Shown: in pieces, positions 27,515 through 35,779 of the stretch
Position numbering within the stretch: the stretch's first letter is position 1
Layout of the letters: every line of letters starts with the position of its first letter
Assembly: GCA_004028765.1 (NCBI GenBank)
Contig: SAIX01000037.1
Location: 16,602-80,601 of the forward strand
From: Chitinophagaceae bacterium
Lineage (GTDB): Bacteria; Bacteroidota; Bacteroidia; Chitinophagales; Chitinophagaceae
Length of the DNA: 64,000 nucleotides
Direction of reading: 5' to 3'
Translations under genes and position numbers: made by a program
Notes under the pieces: generated by a model
Databases searched by the model: none
What the model was told of the DNA's origin: nothing
The model's input: the letters and a program-made list of their open reading frames with translations, nothing else

Positions 27515-28123
27515 TTATTCGGCTTCGGCCACAACTTCGGTTACTTCGGGGATCATTCTCTTCATCATCCCTTCAATACCCGCTTTCAGGGTAATCATCG
27601 AGGAAGGGCAACCGCTGCAGCTTCCCTGCAACATCAGATTCACCACACCATCATTGTAACTTTTGAATTGTATCGCGCCGCCATCCATCTCAACAGCAGG
27701 CTTTACATAATTCTCGAGCAGTTCTTTTACGCGCTTTACCACATCATCGTCATCGGCACTTACGGTATTGCTTGCTTCCTGTTTTAATTTGGATACTTCG
27801 TCATCATTCACCACCACGCCGCCGTTTTCCAGGTATTCTTTCAGGAATTCCTTGATGGTGGGTATCACATCCTGCCAGTCTTCGGTATCCGATGTTTTGG
27901 TAAGTGTTACAAAATTGCTGGCGATGAATACACTTTTGATAAAAGGGAAACTGAACAGTTCCTTTGCGAGCGGTGAGGGGGTCGCCTGTGTTTCATCAGC
28001 AAAGTCAATGCTTTTTCCGGGATACAGCAGTTTATTCGCCACAAATTTCATTGTTTCCGGGTTGGGCGTCATTTCTGTGTAAATGCTGATTACCGGGTTG
28101 CCTGTCTGGATCATATCAATCAC
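27515..28123 (-). CDS. Nfu-type iron-sulfur cluster scaffold/carrier (NifU family)
   Basis: A 202-residue cytoplasmic protein with two parts. An N-terminal Nfu_N domain (MTPNPETMKFVANK, about 18-105) is joined by a short acidic linker to a C-terminal NifU domain with the cluster-binding Cys-X2-Cys in GSCSGCPSSM. It receives and delivers Fe-S clusters, for example to ferredoxin-dependent enzymes such as the PFOR encoded at 36158-39733. Two possible ATG starts are 28123 and 28114. A TATTTTTG element on the minus strand (28155-28162) may be its -7 box. Confidence 0.9.
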   Translation of the reverse strand: MIDMIQTGNPVISIYTEMTPNPETMKFVANKLLYPGKSIDFADETQATPSPLAKELFSFPFIKSVFIASNFVTLTKTSDTEDWQDVIPTIKEFLKEYLENGGVVVNDDEVSKLKQEASNTVSADDDDVVKRVKELLENYVKPAVEMDGGAIQFKSYNDGVVNLMLQGSCSGCPSSMITLKAGIEGMMKRMIPEVTEVVAEAE

Positions 28124-28240
28124 TTTTGATAAGTCGGGAATAATTTTTCAACTGCAAAAATAAAGAATGAGGGGCAGCCATGCTTTCTCCGCCCGGGTGG
28201 AATGCTCTTTGGGCCCCTATTATTTTCGGATATCGAAACC

Positions 28241-28459
28241 TTACCAGCAGGCAAAACGGGTGGTTCCTTCGAGAAGAGAAGGGGCTTCGCTATTGCAGGA
28301 AGTGTTTTCAGGCTTTTGATGGATTTCGTGCACGCTGAGTTCCGGGGCCTCTTCGGCCACGGCCATGCGGAGAACTGGTACCGTTTGGGTGGGGGCGGCC
28401 CAAACCACACCGGCGAGGCAGAGGATGCCGAACAGGGTATTTTGGACAACGGTTTTCAT
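28241..28459 (-). CDS. Small secreted protein, target of the CACAT dyad
   Basis: A 72-residue ORF with a clean signal peptide (1-22, cut after VWAA) and a short acidic mature part with two cysteines (NTSCNSEA and the C-terminal FACW). No family is recognised. It is accepted as real because its start is preceded by a complete promoter: a perfect TAGTTTTG -7 element, 20 bases, and TTG inside a CACAT dyad. This is the same arrangement as in front of the lipoprotein and cytochrome genes. It lies just after the terminator of the upstream lipoprotein gene. Function unknown. Perhaps exported signal or metal binder. Confidence 0.6.
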   Translation of the reverse strand: MKTVVQNTLFGILCLAGVVWAAPTQTVPVLRMAVAEEAPELSVHEIHQKPENTSCNSEAPSLLEGTTRFACW

Positions 28460-28475
28460 AACGCTTAATTGACAC

Positions 28476-28525
28476 CAAAACTATTCCCGTTTTTGCCGGT
28501 TTGCAATCACATAAATGTGTGAAAT
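28476..28525 (-). promoter_or_regulatory. Promoter with CACAT dyad for the small secreted protein gene
   Basis: Minus strand: dyad at 28504-28525 whose proximal TTG (28504-28506) is the -33 element, 20-base spacer, perfect -7 TAGTTTTG (28476-28483). Outer arm has one imperfect position. Confidence 0.7.
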
Positions 28526-28547
28526 GCCGGTTTTTGCAGGTTTGATG

Positions 28548-28574
28548 CAAAAAACCCGGAATAATCCGGGTTTT
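28548..28574 (-). terminator. Intrinsic terminator of the lipoprotein gene at 28601
   Basis: Minus strand AAACCCGGA, loop TTAT, TCCGGGTTT, then T-rich sequence, 27 bases after the stop codon. Confidence 0.85.
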
Positions 28575-28600
28575 ACGATAAAGGCAATCTATGTTGAGGA

Positions 28601-29422
28601 CTAATAGTAGAATCGGGCATTCTCGACCTGATCGGGGAAGCCGCTGGTTTTGGTGGTGGTTTTCCGGGTGAGGGGAGCACCATCATTGTCGTATGTATAG
28701 GTATGAATCACGGTTTCTTCCAGCGCACCATTCATATCATAATGCAGTTCCGAAAGCGGGTTATTGGGTATCAGGCTTTCGAGCGGCATAAATGGATTGT
28801 TTTCAAAAATGGCTGAAGTATTGGGTTGGGTGTCGTACTGATCGATCAGGTAATCATTGCTCTTTTCCAGCACACCGGTATTGGTGTTGCGGTAATAAAG
28901 GCTCATTTTTTTCAGGTTTCCATTGGCATAATATTCCTGGCCGTACCGCATAGTAGGGGTGGAAGAAACTGTGCCGCCTGGCAAACGATGGTAACCGTCT
29001 GTACGAACCAGTTTACCATTGGCATATGTGTATTCGTAAAATGCCACGAGGTTACCAGCTGCATACACTTCGGTTTTTACCAGTTGCTGGTTTACATAGA
29101 GGTATTTGAATTTGCTGCCATCACTTCCGCGGAGTTCGGTTGCAAGACCGCCGCTATAGAACATATTGTACACAATATGATCGGGCGTGCCCTGGGAGTA
29201 AGCAATATGCACCGTAATGGTATTAATGGTGCCGTTGCTGTTATAGGTCATGGACTGGTAACTGCCGCCATCGTATTCAATTTTGGCAAGTTTTTTTGTG
29301 CCTCCGGGTTGCGGGGCAGGGTCGGGTGTTACCACAGAATCCTTGGAACAGGCTACCAGTACCAGTGAAAGAAACAAGGCAATCACAATATTTTTCTTTG
29401 TTAGCAGGTTGTAAAAAATCAT
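28601..29422 (-). CDS. Lipoprotein with YD/RHS-like repeats (DUF4595-like), paralogue A
   Basis: A 273-residue lipoprotein. The lipobox VLVAC puts the lipidated cysteine at residue 25. The mature part has a Pro-rich linker and then repeating strand units of the type YNSNGTINTITV, YANGKLVRTDGY and YDNDGAPLTRKTT, as in Bacteroidota lipoproteins with RHS/YD-like beta repeats. A paralogue with the same ending lies at 43523-44302. Both are preceded by the CACAT dyad. Probably on the outer membrane or surface. Function unknown. Confidence 0.8.
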   Translation of the reverse strand: MIFYNLLTKKNIVIALFLSLVLVACSKDSVVTPDPAPQPGGTKKLAKIEYDGGSYQSMTYNSNGTINTITVHIAYSQGTPDHIVYNMFYSGGLATELRGSDGSKFKYLYVNQQLVKTEVYAAGNLVAFYEYTYANGKLVRTDGYHRLPGGTVSSTPTMRYGQEYYANGNLKKMSLYYRNTNTGVLEKSNDYLIDQYDTQPNTSAIFENNPFMPLESLIPNNPLSELHYDMNGALEETVIHTYTYDNDGAPLTRKTTTKTSGFPDQVENARFYY

Positions 29423-29444
29423 CTTCTGTTATTTTAATACAGCA

Positions 29445-29494
29445 CAAACCTACAACAGCTGTTTCCCGCTTTCAATCACATGAAAATGTGGTTG
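29445..29494 (-). promoter_or_regulatory. Promoter with CACAT dyad for lipoprotein A
   Basis: Dyad 29473-29494 (left arm CAATCACAT, spacer GAAA, right arm ATGTGGTTG; nine of nine arm bases pair except one). -33 TTG on the minus strand is 29473-29475, the spacer is 20, and the -7 is a perfect TAGGTTTG (29445-29452). Confidence 0.8.
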
Positions 29495-29559
29495 GGACGA
29501 ATGGGATTTTTAAAGGAGGAGCGGCAGTTTTTATTTGATCGATCCTTCTTTTCTTACAT

Positions 29560-29587
29560 AAAAAATCCCTTCAGATACTGAAGGGAT
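29560..29587 (-). terminator. Intrinsic terminator of the cytochrome c gene
   Basis: Minus strand ATCCCTTCAG, loop of three, CTGAAGGGAT, followed by TTTTTAT. It lies 22 bases after the stop. Confidence 0.85.
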
Positions 29588-29609
29588 CTTGAATATACAC
29601 AACAGGATA

Positions 29610-30203
29610 TTATTTGATTTCCGCCAGTGGTACAGGATTGGGCACAGCATTGTGTACCGGCTTGATGGTTTTCAGGTATGCAAAAATGGATCGGATATCT
29701 TCATCCGTCATTTTAGCAAGATTAAACCAGGGCATGGGCGGCAGCAAGGGGCGGTTGCCTGCAAGCCCTTTTGATTTTCCTTCGCGTATGGCACGGAAAA
29801 AATTCTCTTCCTTCCAGTTTCCTAACCCGGTTGAATCGGGTGTAAGATTGGCTGCATAGGAAATACCCCATGGACCTACTGCTGCGGTAAGATCGGGCGC
29901 AAATAAAGCCCATCCTTTCTGAACAGATTTGGTATCGATCCCGGGCAGCTTGCCATCTTTCTGAAAACCGGAGAGCCGTAGTTCTGTGATGAGCTCGGGA
30001 CCATTGGGGCCCATTTTTTTGGGTGAATGACAATCATCACAACCAGCGGTTTGTACAAGGTATTCGCCGCGTGCCACGCGGATAGCAGCAGAATCTTTTT
30101 TCTCTGCCGATGCAGTTTCTTTTCCTGTATTTCCGGTACAGGCAATAATTGCCACAGATGATGCAAAGGCAATAGCAGCCAGTGTATACATTTTCTTCTT
30201 CAT
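29610..30203 (-). CDS. Lipoprotein mono-haem cytochrome c
   Basis: A 197-residue exported cytochrome. It has a lipobox-like IIAC with Cys22, one haem-attachment motif CDDCH (55-59) and a downstream methionine-containing region (PPMPWFNLAKMTDEDIRSIFAYLKTIKP). That layout is typical for class I cytochromes of the diheme-like sulfur dehydrogenase/sorbosone type in Bacteroidota. It would carry electrons in the periplasm. It has its own promoter with the CACAT dyad and its own terminator, so it is a single-gene unit within the inferred regulon. Confidence 0.87.
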   Translation of the reverse strand: MKKKMYTLAAIAFASSVAIIACTGNTGKETASAEKKDSAAIRVARGEYLVQTAGCDDCHSPKKMGPNGPELITELRLSGFQKDGKLPGIDTKSVQKGWALFAPDLTAAVGPWGISYAANLTPDSTGLGNWKEENFFRAIREGKSKGLAGNRPLLPPMPWFNLAKMTDEDIRSIFAYLKTIKPVHNAVPNPVPLAEIK

Positions 30204-30225
30204 GAGTTGTTATTTTATGAGGCAG

Positions 30226-30275
30226 CAAACCTAACAAGCTTATCAGGCGGGAGCAATCACATGAAAATGTGGTTG
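30226..30275 (-). promoter_or_regulatory. Promoter with CACAT dyad for cytochrome c
   Basis: Dyad 30254-30275 is identical over 22 bases to the one before lipoprotein A. The -33 TTG is 30254-30256, the spacer is 20, and the -7 TAGGTTTG is at 30226-30233. Confidence 0.8.
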
Positions 30276-30399
30276 GGATAAGCGGTAAAAGCTGAAGGCT
30301 GAACGCAGAACACTTATTCAGTAACACAGCATAAAATTTTCAGGGAAGTTTTTACTTAGTGCTGTTGTAAATACAGTATTGTATTAATGCTGGCAGCTG

Positions 30400-31032
30400 T
30401 TAAACGAGTTTGTCTTTAAAAGCTTTGGCCACTGCTTCGCTTTTGCTGTTGACATGCAGTTTTTCGTAGATCTTTTTGATATGACTTCTTACCGTATCAA
30501 TGGCTATAAACATTTCGCTTGCGATCATTTTGTAACTGTATCCTTCCACCAGGAACTGGAGTACCTGTTTTTCACGTTCGGAAAGATTGTAATCTTCACC
30601 GCGTTCGTTGTTCATCGATGAAAACATTTTCAACACCTGTGTGGCGATGCTGGCTGTCATGGGCGCGCCCCCGCTTTGGGCTTCGGCAATATATTCCAGC
30701 AGTTTGGTGGGCGGCGTTTTCTTCAACACATACCCATTGGCGCCGTTGCTGATTGCCTGAAAAACATTTTTATTGTCATCGAAAACAGTAAGCATGAGAA
30801 TTTTTACCTCATCGTTTACTGCGCGTATTTTTTTCAATCCTTCGATACCATTGATCCCGGGCATATCAATATCCATCAGTATCACATCCGGTTTCCAGGC
30901 AGCCACTTCTTCCACCACATTGTTACAGTTTTTAAATGCAGCCAAAACTTCAAACCCGTCGGATCCGTTGATGAGCATGGTTAGTCCTTCACGCAGCTGG
31001 GGGTTGTCTTCGTAAATCAACAGTTTCGTCAT
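30400..31032 (-). CDS. LuxR/NarL-family response regulator, probable activator of the CACAT-dyad regulon
   Basis: A 210-residue two-domain regulator: receiver domain with acidic residues in YEDN (8-9), phosphorylation site Asp54 in MDIDMPG and TVFDD switch region. The C-terminal LuxR-type helix-turn-helix (about 149-205) contains LSEREKQVLQFL, YKMIASEMFIAIDTVRSHIKKI. The propeller sensor kinase 1.2 kb upstream on the same strand is the natural partner, with an acyltransferase gene between them. Its own promoter carries a diverged CACAT dyad at the activator position, so autoregulation is inferred. Confidence 0.9.
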   Translation of the reverse strand: MTKLLIYEDNPQLREGLTMLINGSDGFEVLAAFKNCNNVVEEVAAWKPDVILMDIDMPGINGIEGLKKIRAVNDEVKILMLTVFDDNKNVFQAISNGANGYVLKKTPPTKLLEYIAEAQSGGAPMTASIATQVLKMFSSMNNERGEDYNLSEREKQVLQFLVEGYSYKMIASEMFIAIDTVRSHIKKIYEKLHVNSKSEAVAKAFKDKLV

Positions 31033-31051
31033 TACAGGTTTTTTAACCGGT

Positions 31052-31101
31052 CAAAATTAAACATAGCGGTATTTTTTATCAATCGCATAAATATGTTATC
31101 T
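31052..31101 (-). promoter_or_regulatory. Promoter with diverged CACAT dyad for the LuxR-type regulator
   Basis: Dyad 31080-31101 (left arm CAATCGCAT, right arm ATGTTATCT, so two core mismatches). The -33 TTG is 31080-31082, the spacer is 20, and the -7 is a perfect TAATTTTG (31052-31059). Confidence 0.65.
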
Positions 31102-31115
31102 CCATACTTTCTTTC

Positions 31116-32222
31116 TCAAAATCCCCGCCCTCCGGTGGCCAGGCGGTAGAAGCCGGGCAGCCATTTCCTGGTCAGTGCCCCTATTCCCACACAAAAGAAA
31201 AAAACCAATGCAGGGGCCAGCAGGTAGGTGATCAACCGGTAATTGGGTATATCACCGATATAGTGATACATCAAACGTGTAAAGTATACCACCAGCGGCG
31301 CATGCAACCCGAAAATAAAAAAAGAAAATGCCGACAGCGAAACAAACCAGGGCTGGCGCATACAGAATTTTACCAGCCTGTCTGCACCGAACCAAACCGC
31401 AAGTATCCCTGATAAAACAGCCACATCGTGCAGGATGTTCAGTGTTACAAAAGTTAAATGATTGGCGGGTTCCAGCTCAAACGCCATAAAGGTTTTGATA
31501 ACGCTGAAACCGATAAAGAGCAGCCATGAGATATAAAGGCTCAGCCATTTCGGTTTCCGTTCAAGGTTGAACCCTGTTTTTTGTAACCATACGCCCAGCG
31601 AAAAAAAGAATAAACCACGGCCATCAAAAACAAAAAAGCCGAGTTCGAGTATCCACATCAAAAATGTTACCCCGAACCATACCGCTGCAAAATTTTTAAG
31701 GCACCACCTGATCAGCGGATAAACGAGGTTGGTAATAAACAATGCAAGAATAAACCATAGCTGGAATGAAATGGGTGCGAATAGCCAGCGTGTAAAAATG
31801 CCGGGCCAGCCAATTTCACGATAGGGCCTGTCATCACCCATCTGGTCAAGTTTTGCATCGAGCACGGCTTGTGCAGTAACCGGGAATTGTTGCCACAGGT
31901 ACGTGATCAGCAAACCAACCGCACTCCATACCAGGTATGGTACCACCAATGTGCGGGCCCTTTTCCCGATCAGTGTTTTGTAAGGCTGGTCATCTTTCAT
32001 TGCATATATATAGCCTGATATGATAAAAAGCAGGGGTATGCGGAAACGCAGCACACCATTGGCCATAAAGTATTCGAAGAATGTGGTGAATGTGAGGTCT
32101 TCCCGAACCGTAGTAAAAGGTTGCAGGTAGGTTTGGTCAAGGTTATACCCATGCACCGCTAACAGCAATGCGATTGAAACAAAAGTATAGAAACGTAATT
32201 TCTGGCTGAGGAACCTGCTCAT
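31116..32222 (-). CDS. Acyltransferase family membrane protein (acyltransferase 3)
   Basis: A 368-residue inner-membrane protein with about ten hydrophobic segments and the acyltransferase-3 phrases LLLAVHGYN (active-site-type histidine near residue 24) and RIPLLFIISGYIYAM. Such proteins O-acetylate or acylate surface sugars. It starts 12 bases after the sensor kinase stop, so both are likely on one transcript. The response regulator follows after 83 bases with its own promoter. Why an acyltransferase sits between kinase and regulator is not clear. The acceptor is unknown. Confidence 0.8.
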   Translation of the reverse strand: MSRFLSQKLRFYTFVSIALLLAVHGYNLDQTYLQPFTTVREDLTFTTFFEYFMANGVLRFRIPLLFIISGYIYAMKDDQPYKTLIGKRARTLVVPYLVWSAVGLLITYLWQQFPVTAQAVLDAKLDQMGDDRPYREIGWPGIFTRWLFAPISFQLWFILALFITNLVYPLIRWCLKNFAAVWFGVTFLMWILELGFFVFDGRGLFFFSLGVWLQKTGFNLERKPKWLSLYISWLLFIGFSVIKTFMAFELEPANHLTFVTLNILHDVAVLSGILAVWFGADRLVKFCMRQPWFVSLSAFSFFIFGLHAPLVVYFTRLMYHYIGDIPNYRLITYLLAPALVFFFCVGIGALTRKWLPGFYRLATGGRGF

Positions 32223-32234
32223 AATGATACTGAT

Positions 32235-35200
32235 TTAATGAACAGGGATATTTAATGTTACTTTGGTTCCTTCACCGGGTTTCGATTGTATGTGTACCCT
32301 GCCATGCATGGCATCAGCACGTTTCTGCATATTACCCAAACCATTTCCGCCATCTGCCGTAACCGGATCGAAACCGATTCCGTCGTCCCCAACAATCAGT
32401 ACCAGCCTGCTGTTGTGCAAACCCAGTTGTATGGTAACCATGCTAGCTTTGGAATATTTGGCCGCATTGTTCACAGCTTCTTTAAAGACAAGAAAAAAAT
32501 CACGGCGGGCTTCCATTTCCAGCTTAACATCATACACGGCTTCGTCTACCCGAAAGTCAAGTTCAATTTCTTTTGCTTCGAGCACATTCGTTGCAAACTC
32601 ACGCATGCGGGCCGTAATTTTCTGTAAAGTATCGTTGCTGGGTTTGATACTCCATACAATATCATCCATGGCTTCCATCATGCGCTGGCTGTTATCGCTG
32701 ATCTTACCTAAGTATTCTGTTGTTTTAACCGGATCGGCCTGTATCCTGCTTTTCGCCATTGAACTAAGGATATTGATGGTACTGAGTGTGCTTCCCATAT
32801 CATCATGGAGGTCCCTTGCCACACGGTTACGTATTTTTTCAACAGCCAGCAGCTTGTTCACCCGCAGCCGGTGTACTGCATAAATACAAAGGGCAACCAC
32901 AAAAAACAAAGTACTGATAAACCAGTATGTGCGCCAGAAAGGTGGTTTGATATAAATATGCAGCTGCGTGATCTCCGGCGAGCGTATGCCATCAATATCT
33001 TCACAATACACACTAAAAGTGTAATTGCCCGGCTGCAGGAGTGTATAGTTGATAATGTTCTGCCGGTCGGCTTTTACCCAGTCGTTATCGATGCCCGACA
33101 TTTTATAATAGTAGGTGAGCTTCTCCTGCTGCAGGTAACTGAGTGAAGAAAAATAAATGCTGAACGTATTCTGGCTGCTGCTGAGCTGTACGCGTGGAAG
33201 GGTTTGCAGCGAATCCACCGACACATAATTGTTCAGCAGTTTAAAGTCGGTGATCACAACATTCCTGGGTGGCCGGGTCTGGAATATGGCCGGTTTAAAA
33301 TAAAGCAATGCATTGTTACCCGTGAACATAACATATCCATCGCTGCTGAAGAGATCCGCTTCTGTCGTAAGGTGCGCCAGTGTAATGCCGTCTTTCCGGC
33401 TGTAAGCTGTTACTTTCTTTGTAGCCGGGTTATAGCGGCAGAGCCCATCGCGCGTGATCATCCACAGATAGCCGTCTTTGTCCATCCGCATGCGGAGTAT
33501 GGAGTTTCCGGGCAATCCATCTTCGTAGGTAAGCCAGCTTACTTTACCGGTATGCAGGCTGATAAAATTGATCGCACCCGCAGAGAATACAATGGTACTG
33601 TCGTTCAGTTGTTCAATATCCTTTCCAAGGTTCTGAAACAGTCTTTCCTCTGCCGGACCTTCCGTGGTATAATGCCTGATCATCAGTTTCGCTTCTGCAT
33701 CCAGTTTGTATATACCATTCCCTTCGCATGCCACCCATAAATTACCATGCGAATCGGGTAGTATTTTATCGATCACCCCAACGAATTTCTGCATCACGGT
33801 AAATTGTTTACCATCATACCTGATCAGCCTTCCCCGAAAAGTTCCAAACCAGATATTTCCTTTTTTGTCTCCTGTAATGTATTTGATGGTTGATCCGTCG
33901 AAAGCGGGGTCGGTGTAAAAGCGGCTGCTTTTTGTAAGCGTATCGTACACGATATAATTGCCCGACTGGCAGCCTATCCAAACTTTTCCATCCGTATGCT
34001 GGTAGATGGCCCATGCCTGGCGAAATTGTATCCACCGCATTTTAGACATGGCGGGCATATTGTTGTATACACCCGCGTCGTACTTGTGAAAAAAGCGGTC
34101 CATCGAAACAATACCCTTTCCCCAGGTACTGAGCCAGTACTGCCCGCCCTTTAACTGGAAAATATCAGTGAATTCGATACCGCCACGTTTGGGTGAAAGC
34201 ATCATATTCACTACAGAATAAGTTCCGCTTCCCGGTGTGGTAAAATACAATCCATTGTCAGTCGAAAGCCAGATACTGCCATCATGATCCTCCATGATAT
34301 TGAATACGAAATGAAACTGTATCCCTGTTTCGCTTCCTGCGCCATGTTCATAATAAAAGAAGCGGCGTTCATTTTTATCATAATTATAGAGCGCATTGGT
34401 TCCGTAAGTCCAGAGTAATCCCTGTTTGGTTTCAAAAATGCCGTACTGTTCCGAATAGTCGGGATTGTAATTCAAACCCGCAGTATCAGGTAGTTCTCGC
34501 CCGGTGGAATCAAAACAGAATTTCAGGTTACCCGCTGCCCAGTTAAATACCCAGAACCTCCTCCTGCTGTCTATGAAAATATTTGCCGTTGCAGGTTTTA
34601 CTTTTTTTACATCCAATAACGGGATCTTTTCCGGATTGTATTCGCTGGTAAATGTTTTACCCGATCGTGCATCGTATACGGCCAGCCCTTTGTTACTGCA
34701 GGGAAACCAGAAACGTTGTGTCGGTGTGTCTTCATAAAAACCCGGCGTAGGGATATAGCCTTCGGGGAAGTGAAAATAATTATCCTCCACAAAAGCGTTT
34801 TGTTTTTTGTCGTAATGAAGTATGCCAAAAAGATAAACGGAAAGAAAGATCTCACCCTTGCTGCTGCGCCATAGTTTTGTAGCGGCGCTGCTTCGTTTGT
34901 AGCGTGTTGATTTTACCGGGATACTGGTATAAGAAAGTGTGGAAGTATTAAAAATACCAAAGTCCAGTTTATCACCAAATGCCAGCCACAGGTTACTGCT
35001 GTCGCCAGGAACAATTTGTGTTAATGCCGAAGAAGTGATATGCTTCGACATTTTAGGTGAACGGAACTGGATGAATTTACTGCCATCGAAACGCTGAAGA
35101 CCGTTAGCGGTTCCCACCCATATAAACCCTTTTTTATCCTGGTAGGTGCAATACACCACATTTGACGCAAGACCAGTGGCATCGTCGGTACTGATTCGGT

Positions 35201-35276
35201 TGAATGTAAAGCCCTGCTGCGATTTTACAGCTGTGTACAAGAATACCCACAGTAAAAGAAAGCTGGTCTTTTTCAT
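32235..35276 (-). CDS. Two-component sensor with beta-propeller periplasmic domain and HisKA_3 kinase
   Basis: A 1013-residue membrane sensor: signal peptide (1-18), then a long periplasmic part with Reg_prop propeller repeats (DKKGFIWVGTANGLQRFDG, EDHDGSIWLSTDNGL, DKDGYLWMITRDGLCRY). A Y_Y_Y domain follows at about 715-775, and one membrane helix at about 785-805. The kinase part has the HisKA_3 phosphoacceptor His824 in RDLHDDMGSTLS, N box EAVNNAAKYSKAS and G boxes GDDGIGFD (from 963) and GNGLGNM. Unlike hybrid two-component systems it has no receiver or AraC domain, so a separate regulator is needed. The LuxR-type protein at 30400-31032 fits. Confidence 0.93.
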   Translation of the reverse strand: MKKTSFLLLWVFLYTAVKSQQGFTFNRISTDDATGLASNVVYCTYQDKKGFIWVGTANGLQRFDGSKFIQFRSPKMSKHITSSALTQIVPGDSSNLWLAFGDKLDFGIFNTSTLSYTSIPVKSTRYKRSSAATKLWRSSKGEIFLSVYLFGILHYDKKQNAFVEDNYFHFPEGYIPTPGFYEDTPTQRFWFPCSNKGLAVYDARSGKTFTSEYNPEKIPLLDVKKVKPATANIFIDSRRRFWVFNWAAGNLKFCFDSTGRELPDTAGLNYNPDYSEQYGIFETKQGLLWTYGTNALYNYDKNERRFFYYEHGAGSETGIQFHFVFNIMEDHDGSIWLSTDNGLYFTTPGSGTYSVVNMMLSPKRGGIEFTDIFQLKGGQYWLSTWGKGIVSMDRFFHKYDAGVYNNMPAMSKMRWIQFRQAWAIYQHTDGKVWIGCQSGNYIVYDTLTKSSRFYTDPAFDGSTIKYITGDKKGNIWFGTFRGRLIRYDGKQFTVMQKFVGVIDKILPDSHGNLWVACEGNGIYKLDAEAKLMIRHYTTEGPAEERLFQNLGKDIEQLNDSTIVFSAGAINFISLHTGKVSWLTYEDGLPGNSILRMRMDKDGYLWMITRDGLCRYNPATKKVTAYSRKDGITLAHLTTEADLFSSDGYVMFTGNNALLYFKPAIFQTRPPRNVVITDFKLLNNYVSVDSLQTLPRVQLSSSQNTFSIYFSSLSYLQQEKLTYYYKMSGIDNDWVKADRQNIINYTLLQPGNYTFSVYCEDIDGIRSPEITQLHIYIKPPFWRTYWFISTLFFVVALCIYAVHRLRVNKLLAVEKIRNRVARDLHDDMGSTLSTINILSSMAKSRIQADPVKTTEYLGKISDNSQRMMEAMDDIVWSIKPSNDTLQKITARMREFATNVLEAKEIELDFRVDEAVYDVKLEMEARRDFFLVFKEAVNNAAKYSKASMVTIQLGLHNSRLVLIVGDDGIGFDPVTADGGNGLGNMQKRADAMHGRVHIQSKPGEGTKVTLNIPVH

Positions 35277-35292
35277 GCGCAGGGAAGATATT

Positions 35293-35356
35293 CAAAGCTA
35301 AAAACAATTGGGTAACCATGTGTGAGGGCTGGTAAAATCACATATTTATGTGGTGA
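35293..35356 (-). promoter_or_regulatory. Sensor kinase promoter with a CACAT dyad at a shifted position
   Basis: Perfect -7 TAGCTTTG (35293-35300, minus strand), 16 bases before the kinase ATG. The dyad (35335-35356, core CACAT-N4-ATGTG perfect) lies about 14 bases further upstream than in the other promoters. Confidence 0.55.
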
Positions 35357-35508
35357 GGCGGGTGTCTAAAACAGTAAACCAGGTTATAAAGGTGTTTGTG
35401 TTTCGGTTCAGCATTCACGGATTTGCGGATAGCGGATCCGCGAATTTATACGCACCATTCACCCGAACTTATATTGTTCCCTGTTCGATATTCAATTGTT
35501 CACCATTC

Positions 35509-35539
35509 AAAAAAAACGCCCCGCCAGGACTGACAGGGC
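35509..35539 (-). terminator. Minus-strand intrinsic terminator without assigned gene
   Basis: Minus strand GCCCTGTC, six-base loop, GGCGGGGC (8 pairs, three of them G-T) followed by a G and eight T. The nearest minus-strand gene upstream is nifJ, more than 600 bases away. Confidence 0.6.
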
Positions 35540-35662
35540 ATATTGTAACTGCGTATTATGAAAAAGCAAAGCGCTTTTTTACAGCTCAAAATTGCCGGTG
35601 GCAAAATTTATAAAATACACAGGAATGATGAATGGGAAATAGTTCTGCTTAAGCGGAAAGCG

Positions 35663-35684
35663 GGCTCACATAAATATGTGGTTT
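35663..35684. promoter_or_regulatory. Auxiliary CACAT dyad
   Basis: Core CACAT, AAAT, ATGTG is perfect. Outer arms are GGCT and GTTT. It is 46 bases upstream of the next dyad and has no -7 element at the standard distance. Confidence 0.55.
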
Positions 35685-35708
35685 CGCCCAAACCCTTTAC
35701 CAGAAAGC

Positions 35709-35758
35709 ATTTCACATGATTGTGTGATTGCGTGTTCAGACTGTTGTCTGCAATTTTA
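35709..35758 (+). promoter_or_regulatory. CACAT-dyad promoter of the 62-residue ORF
   Basis: Dyad 35709-35730 (core CACAT, GATT, GTGTG) with -33 TTG at 35728-35730. After 20 bases comes CAATTTTA (35751-35758), a weak -7 with two mismatches. The ATG is 21 bases further. Confidence 0.5.
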
Positions 35759-35779
35759 CATCACTAAATCATACCTGAT

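Larger units (their letters stand above)
35277..35779. other. Regulatory intergenic region between sensor kinase and small ORF
   Basis: 503 bases without a convincing gene. It holds the kinase promoter and a dyad (35335-35356), a minus-strand terminator with no obvious gene in front of it (35509-35539), and two more CACAT dyads (35663-35684, 35709-35730). It also holds a GCGGATCCGC palindrome near 35430. A 53-codon frame (35558-35719) is open here but overlaps both dyads. Confidence 0.6.

Noticed and set aside
28308..28550. An 80-residue frame antisense-shifted over the small secreted protein
   Set aside because: Arg/Pro-rich composition typical of a shifted frame, no signal peptide, and it runs across the dyad and promoter.
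35420..35445. GCGGATCCGC palindrome and neighbouring hairpin
   Set aside because: Short, not followed by a T run and not repeated elsewhere in the window, so no function is claimed.
35558..35719. A 53-residue plus-strand frame starting MKKQSAFLQLKIAGG
   Set aside because: Both perfect CACAT dyads of this spacer fall inside it, it has no promoter or ribosome-binding support, and I recognise no family. A regulatory role of the DNA explains the sequence better.
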